Positions 6,911 to 10,379 of a DNA stretch of 10,379 nucleotides are shown here, in pieces (the first letter of the stretch is position 1; every line of letters begins with the position of its first letter). The DNA comes from Alphaproteobacteria bacterium (GTDB taxonomy: Bacteria > Pseudomonadota > Alphaproteobacteria > UBA8366 > Aestuariispiraceae). The notes below the pieces were generated by a model. It ran no database searches. It saw only the letters and a list, made by a program, of their open reading frames with translations, and was not told the DNA's origin. Location: NCBI GenBank assembly GCA_006844765.1, contig SPJV01000171.1:1-10379 (forward strand). The letters run 5' to 3'. The position numbers were made by a program, and so were the translations under genes.

Positions 6911-7345
6911 ATGGCAGCTTTTGGCGCAACTTGGCAGTTTTGGGCATTATTAGCAGCAATTTTTGCTGCGCTAACAGCAATTTTCGCCAAAGTTGGAATA
7001 GAAGGTGTAAATTCTGATTATGCAACTTTCCTCAGAACTCTAGTAGTTATCGCCGCCCTAGGCGCGATACTTTTCTTTACCAATCAGTTCCAACCTTTGG
7101 AAACGCTATCCCGGAAAAGCATGCTATTCATTGTTTTATCCGGCCTTGCGACTGGTGCTTCTTGGGTTTGTTATTTTCGAGCCCTCAAACTTGGAAGTGC
7201 TTCGCAAGTCGCTCCAATTGATAAACTGAGTGTCGTATTCGTCGCAATAATAGGGACGATGTTTTTAGGTGAACACTTATCTATTGGGAATTGGATTGGA
7301 GTAGCCTTTATAGCAACTGGAGCGATTTTTGTCGCTCTTGGATGA
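6911..7345 (+). CDS. EamA family transporter, single-domain (five membrane segments)
   Basis: A 144-residue integral membrane protein matching one EamA/DMT repeat. It has about five hydrophobic segments (8-29, 40-57, 71-90, 100-118, 125-143) and family landmarks: SGLATGASWVCYFRALKLGS (77-96), APIDKLSVVF (101-110) and GTMFLGE (115-121). Most family members are 10-segment proteins made of two such repeats; the one-repeat form is a recognised small class that probably works as a dimer. Substrate is unknown (amino acids, metabolites or drugs in relatives). The ATG has a strong ribosome site (AGGGGG at about 6900-6905). Base composition is clearly AT-richer than the upstream genes (22 G/C of 60 at 6961-7020, against 38 of 60 at 5581-5640), which points to horizontal acquisition together with the nearby integrase remnant. 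Confidence 0.88.
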   Translation: MAAFGATWQFWALLAAIFAALTAIFAKVGIEGVNSDYATFLRTLVVIAALGAILFFTNQFQPLETLSRKSMLFIVLSGLATGASWVCYFRALKLGSASQVAPIDKLSVVFVAIIGTMFLGEHLSIGNWIGVAFIATGAIFVALG

Positions 7346-7575
7346 ACGATCCCTACAATACTTTTGAGTTCAAATAGACGTATATCTGTAGCAAGGAGCG
7401 GCAGCCGGTTATCGCTTGCCAATTTGCTTCGTTTATAGCCGCTAGCGTCCCTGATAACCAAGACGGCGGCACTCGGACGAATGCTGAATATCGAGCACCG
7501 CAGGCTATGCACAATAGAACTGCTCGGTTGGTGGTCGGCTCTTAGCCAAGAGTAGCGTTGAAAGTCTACAAAAAC

Positions 7576-7992
7576 CTACTCTTCCGCACCCCGCTCATAC
7601 TTTGGCAAATCGGGGGACATCAGGTCCCATGAGTGGGCGCTCGAGACAAAAATATCTCGGATAGGCTTGTATAGACTTGGGTCATCAAGGCTACTTGCAT
7701 AGACCAATCGGATGCCATCTCTCTCAGCGATCATCAGAAACAAAGGTGAGCCGCAATCAGGGCAAAAGCCGCGTCGCATAGTGTTTCCTGCGTCCGATTT
7801 GCTTTCATACCATTTGGGCTCACCTCTTAGCAGAGAGAATTCCTTTTCAAGGAAAAGCACACCAGGAAAATAAGCGCTTCCCGTCGCTCGTTGGCAGTCG
7901 CGACAGTGGCAATTTCCCATGTAGCGTGGAGAATGATCAAATCTATAACGAATGATGCCGCACGCACACCCACCTGTAATTAGATCGCCCAT
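7576..7992 (-). CDS. GFA family zinc-binding protein
   Basis: A 138-residue protein of the GFA (glutathione-dependent formaldehyde-activating enzyme-like, CENP-V/GFA) family. All seven family cysteines are present and spaced as expected: Cys9 and Cys11 (GGCACG), Cys28/Cys30/Cys33 (NCHCRDCQRATG) and Cys77/Cys80 (FCPDCGSP), forming structural and catalytic-type zinc sites. The founding member was proposed to speed S-hydroxymethylglutathione formation from formaldehyde; most small homologues have no proven activity, so that role should not be assumed. The ATG at 7990-7992 has a GGAG ribosome site at good distance. It is convergent with the EamA gene across 230 bases, where I see no further gene and only a weak hairpin (CTCTT-AGCC-AAGAG, 7539-7552). 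It may be cargo of the same acquired segment. Confidence 0.92.
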   Translation of the reverse strand: MGDLITGGCACGIIRYRFDHSPRYMGNCHCRDCQRATGSAYFPGVLFLEKEFSLLRGEPKWYESKSDAGNTMRRGFCPDCGSPLFLMIAERDGIRLVYASSLDDPSLYKPIRDIFVSSAHSWDLMSPDLPKYERGAEE

Positions 7993-8172
7993 ACTTATCT
8001 CCAGTCAACATCCGGCCAGATTTTCGACCCCAATCCTAGATGCGTGGAACCCGAATATGAAGAAATTTTGTTTGCTGTGGGTCATGACCGGGCACCTGAC
8101 AGGATCATCGCGAAGGTCAGCTCCTAGCCACAAGCCGACACGCCAGCCTGCACGGCCTGTAACGTTATCCCC

Positions 8173-8203
8173 TTGACCTTCCAGTTAGTGGAAGGATTAC
8201 AAG
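8173..8203 (+). promoter_or_regulatory. CueR/MerR-type copper-responsive promoter-operator
   Basis: The -35 element TTGACC (8173-8178) and the -10-like TACAAG (8198-8203) are 19 bases apart, the over-long spacing typical of MerR-family promoters. Between them is the perfect dyad CCTTCCA-GTTAG-TGGAAGG (8177-8195), which closely matches the known CueR operators of copA/cueO. The regulator would bind the spacer and, with Cu(I), distort it to allow transcription of the copper genes to the right. No cueR-like gene lies in the window. Initiation would be at about 8209-8211, on the first codon of the next gene. Confidence 0.85.
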
Positions 8204-8210
8204 GGCGTCC

Positions 8211-8543
8211 ATGAAGCACGTGATCGTCACAGCGATATATCTCTTCGCGCTCGTCATCGGGAACAGTCCGGCGGCGCATGCGATGGGGCATGCGCATGGC
8301 AGTGAACCTGTTTCGATGGCAGCGGCGATGGGCGACGACCACGCTGCTCACCACGGGTCTGAAGAAGACACGATGGCCCATTGTTGCGCCGTGTCGGTCG
8401 GGCATTGCGGTTCGGCAACCGTCCGGCCCGATACCCCTGTCCACGAGCTTCACTACTCCGTGGAGATACAGGCCCGCCCTCTCGATGATATGACCAAGGC
8501 CAAACCCGGCCCTGTGATCGATCCACGCCCTCCTCGCGCCTGA
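8211..8543 (+). CDS. Small exported His/Met/Cys-rich protein of copper operon
   Basis: This 110-residue protein is the first gene behind the CueR-type promoter. I do not recognise a named family. It has a clear Sec signal peptide (MKHVIVTAIYLF... to AAHA, cleavage near residue 24). The mature part holds nine histidines, several methionines and a Cys cluster (HCCAVSVGHCG, 57-67), all suitable Cu(I)/Cu(II) ligands, and ends in a proline-rich PRPPRA tail. A periplasmic copper-buffering or sensing role is inferred from composition and position. The start is supported by the signal peptide. AAGGGCG just before the ATG could serve as ribosome site, but it overlaps the -10 element and so is probably not in the mRNA. 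The cupredoxin gene follows after 77 bases. Confidence 0.8.
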   Translation: MKHVIVTAIYLFALVIGNSPAAHAMGHAHGSEPVSMAAAMGDDHAAHHGSEEDTMAHCCAVSVGHCGSATVRPDTPVHELHYSVEIQARPLDDMTKAKPGPVIDPRPPRA

Positions 8544-8598
8544 AAGCTGTTTCAAATTCATTGAGCGCGCCCGACGTCCGGCGTGCCGAACCAGCTTT
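8543..8598 (+). other. Nested hairpin in the copper operon intergenic region
   Basis: An outer inverted repeat AAAGCTG (8543-8549) and CAGCTTT (8592-8598) encloses an inner stem GCGCGCC (8565-8571) with GGCGTGC (8580-8586), one G-U pair, loop of eight. It overlaps the stop region of the small protein gene and ends 10 bases before the GAGGA ribosome site (8608-8612) of the cupredoxin gene. There is no T run, so mRNA stabilisation, processing or partial attenuation is likelier than full termination. Confidence 0.4.
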
Positions 8599-8620
8599 GT
8601 AAGTCACGAGGAATATCAAA

Positions 8621-9163
8621 ATGTCGAAGTCTATCTTGAAGACGGTCGCCGCCGGTGCCGCCGTCATTGCCGCAACCTTTGCCGCCGGAATGGCGGCTGC
8701 GGGAGAGGGCCACACGAGCAACGGTGAGATTGGCGCCGAGGGCGATCCAGCCAGCGTCAGCCGCACCATAGAAATCTCTTTGTACGATGCCTACTACGAA
8801 CCGGAAGAGCTCTCCATCAAGGAAGGCCAGACAGTCCGCTTCGTCATCACCAATAAGGGCGAGGCCGTGCACGAGTTTAACATCGGCACCGCCGAAATGC
8901 ATATCGCGCATCAGCCCGAGATGGAGATGATGGTGGACCACGGTGTCCTGGAGGTCGACCGCATCAACTGGGACGCTGCCAAGGCAATGCAGGCTTCCAT
9001 GGGGCACGGGATGCATGAGGAGCCGAATAGTGTCCTCCTGGAGCCCGGACAGACCGCCGAGTTGATCTGGATGTTCCCGGAGCATGCCGAGCTTGAATTC
9101 GCCTGCAATGTCCCCGGTCACTACGACGCGGGCATGGTCGGCGAGATCGATCTCGTCCATTGA
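8621..9163 (+). CDS. Periplasmic cupredoxin (type 1 copper) protein, CopI-like
   Basis: A 180-residue exported blue-copper-fold protein. A Sec signal peptide (residues 1 to about 27, ending AAGMAAA) is followed by a cupredoxin domain (about 48-179). The type 1 copper ligands are all visible: His84 in VHEFN, then Cys162, His167 and Met172 in CNVPGHYDAGM. A Met/His-rich insertion (93-132, with MHIAHQPEMEMMVDHG and MGHGMHEE) adds likely extra copper sites. Relatives such as CopI protect periplasmic or membrane proteins from Cu(I), perhaps passing copper to the multicopper oxidase. The ribosome site GAGGA lies 8 bases before the ATG. The multicopper oxidase gene follows after 20 bases, so the genes are co-transcribed. 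The copI label is my inference; similar genes are often annotated simply as plastocyanin/azurin family or cupredoxin-domain protein. Confidence 0.9.
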   Translation: MSKSILKTVAAGAAVIAATFAAGMAAAGEGHTSNGEIGAEGDPASVSRTIEISLYDAYYEPEELSIKEGQTVRFVITNKGEAVHEFNIGTAEMHIAHQPEMEMMVDHGVLEVDRINWDAAKAMQASMGHGMHEEPNSVLLEPGQTAELIWMFPEHAELEFACNVPGHYDAGMVGEIDLVH

Positions 9164-9183
9164 GACACCGGAGGCTTAAGAAC

Positions 9184-10379
9184 ATGAACCTGACAACCCT
9201 AGCCCGGGCGACAACGCTCGGGCTGGGTCTCGTTGCCTCGGTGGCGTCTGCTGCCCTGGCCGAGACCTACAATCTAACTGTCGATGAAGTCACCATCGAC
9301 ACTGGCGCTTTCACCAAGACCGGCATCGGCTACAACGGGGCCTCGCCCGGTCCGGTACTCCGCTTCCAGGAGGGCGAGGACGTTGTCATCAACGTCACTA
9401 ACAATCTTTCCATAGAGACATCGGTCCACTGGCACGGGCTCATCCTGCCCTATCAGCAGGACGGCGTTCCGGGTATCAGCTACGATGGCATCGCACCGGG
9501 AGAGACCTTCACCTATCGCTTCCCCATCGTGCAAACCGGAACCTACTGGTTCCACAGTCACAGCGGTTTCCAGGAACCGGACGGGGCCTATGGAGCGATC
9601 ATCATCGAGCCAAAGAAGCGGGAGCCCTTCCGCTTCGACCGAGAATATGTGGTCCAGCTGACAGACGCGCATCCGCATAGCGGGGACCGTGTGATGCGGA
9701 ACCTCAAGATAATGCCGGACTACTACAATCGGAAGCAACGTACGCTCCTGGATTTTCTCAGCGACGCGGATGAAAACGGCCTGGATGCTGCCTTGGCGGA
9801 TCGCAGCGCTTGGGGCGAGATGCGGATGATGCCAACCGATATCGAGGACCTGCAAGGCTTTACGGCGCTGATGAACGGAAAAGGGCCGACGCAGAACTGG
9901 ACCGGGCTGTTCGAGCCTGGGGAACGCGTGAGGCTCCGCTTCATAAACTCCTCCGCCATGACCTATTTCGACATTCGGATACCGGGGTTGGAGATGCTGG
10001 TCGTGCAGGCGGACGGCAACAACGTCCAGCCGGTGAAGGTCGACGAGTTCCGGATCGCGGTGGCAGAGACCTATGACGTAATCGTCCGTCCCAGGGAGGA
10101 TAAGGCGTTCACGATCTTCGCGGAGAGCATGGGTCGAACCGCCTACGCGCGCGGTACCCTCGCGCCCCGTGAAGGGATGGAAGCCGAGGTTCCCGAACTC
10201 CGTGAGCCACCGCTGCTGACCATGGCGGATATGGGCATGGCCCATGGTGACCATGGCGGGCACGGCGAGATGATGGGCATGGACCATAGCCAGATGGGCA
10301 AGGGAACTCACACGATGGCCGACGGCACCGTGATGGAGGGCATGAACCACGAAGGCCATGGCGATATGACCCACACAAT
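9184..10379 (+). CDS. copA: Copper-resistance multicopper oxidase, CopA/PcoA type (3' end outside window)
   Basis: The first 398 codons of a periplasmic multicopper oxidase that oxidises Cu(I) and/or binds copper; the frame is still open at the window edge. The ATG at 9184 follows a strong GGAGG ribosome site. Visible parts are a signal peptide (1-26, ending ASAALA), the first cupredoxin domain with trinuclear-cluster ligands in HWHG (82-85) and HSH (124-126), the second domain with the subfamily segment LTDAHPHSGDR (159-169), and from about 345 a Met/His-rich copper-binding segment (MADMGMAHGDHGGHGEMMGM and more) typical of CopA/PcoA. The third domain with the type 1 site (HCH...M) lies beyond the window. 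The N terminus lacks the twin-arginine motif usual in CopA and looks Sec-type. It is the third gene of the copper operon. Confidence 0.93.
   Translation, partial: MNLTTLARATTLGLGLVASVASAALAETYNLTVDEVTIDTGAFTKTGIGYNGASPGPVLRFQEGEDVVINVTNNLSIETSVHWHGLILPYQQDGVPGISYDGIAPGETFTYRFPIVQTGTYWFHSHSGFQEPDGAYGAIIIEPKKREPFRFDREYVVQLTDAHPHSGDRVMRNLKIMPDYYNRKQRTLLDFLSDADENGLDAALADRSAWGEMRMMPTDIEDLQGFTALMNGKGPTQNWTGLFEPGERVRLRFINSSAMTYFDIRIPGLEMLVVQADGNNVQPVKVDEFRIAVAETYDVIVRPREDKAFTIFAESMGRTAYARGTLAPREGMEAEVPELREPPLLTMADMGMAHGDHGGHGEMMGMDHSQMGKGTHTMADGTVMEGMNHEGHGDMTHT

Noticed and set aside
7984..8127. Open stretch of 47 codons ending in a plausible-looking C terminus (EPEYEEILFAVGHDRAPDR...)
   Set aside because: It has no start codon, and I could match it to no family. 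It could be a gene remnant ahead of the copper promoter, but the length is within chance.
9274..10374. Long minus-strand open frame (366 codons) opposite the multicopper oxidase gene
   Set aside because: The plus strand has a signal peptide, the HWHG and HSH copper motifs and a ribosome site. The antisense frame is a by-product of GC-rich codon use and its product resembles no family I know.
1..10379. CRISPR arrays, insertion sequences with terminal repeats, rRNA genes or riboswitches
   Set aside because: I looked for regularly spaced repeats, transposase motifs, rRNA segments and classic riboswitch leaders and saw none.

Overview
The window reads as chromosomal DNA of an alphaproteobacterium. 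The protein families, the DUF6538-type integrase start beside a tRNA-Ser gene and the fairly GC-rich coding all fit that group; no rRNA or other phylogenetic marker is present to confirm it or name an order. There are 11 protein genes (the last is cut by the window end), one tRNA gene, one truncated integrase gene and several regulatory or structural signals.

Region 1 (1-3440): an unrecognised, acidic, cysteine-free 454-residue protein on the minus strand (22-1386). It is divergent from a two-gene plus-strand unit: a pyridoxamine-phosphate-oxidase-fold flavoprotein (1633-2262) and an acyl-CoA dehydrogenase (2289-3440).

Region 2 (3441-6232): an NAD-type short-chain dehydrogenase on the minus strand (3583-4350) is convergent with the acyl-CoA dehydrogenase. 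It is divergent from a tightly spaced pair, a ureohydrolase resembling guanidinopropionase/guanidinobutyrase (4508-5476) and a TauE/SafE-type membrane transporter (5486-6232). Together these suggest catabolism of a guanidino compound, with release of urea and export of an anion. The exact substrate cannot be read from sequence.

Region 3 (6233-8000): a complete tRNA-Ser(GCU) gene with encoded CCA is followed about 100 bases downstream by the N-terminal fragment of a tyrosine-recombinase-type integrase. Then comes visibly AT-richer DNA with a one-domain EamA transporter (6911-7345) and a GFA-family zinc protein (7576-7992, minus). This looks like the decayed end of an element integrated at the tRNA gene. 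No second attachment-site copy lies inside the window.

Region 4 (8170-10379): a copper-resistance operon. It starts at a textbook CueR/MerR-type promoter (8173-8203) and continues with a secreted His/Cys/Met-rich small protein, a periplasmic cupredoxin, and a CopA/PcoA-type multicopper oxidase that runs off the window inside its Met/His-rich segment. The promoter geometry puts the transcription start almost on the first ATG, so the operon mRNA may be leaderless. A nested hairpin between the first and second genes may set their expression ratio.
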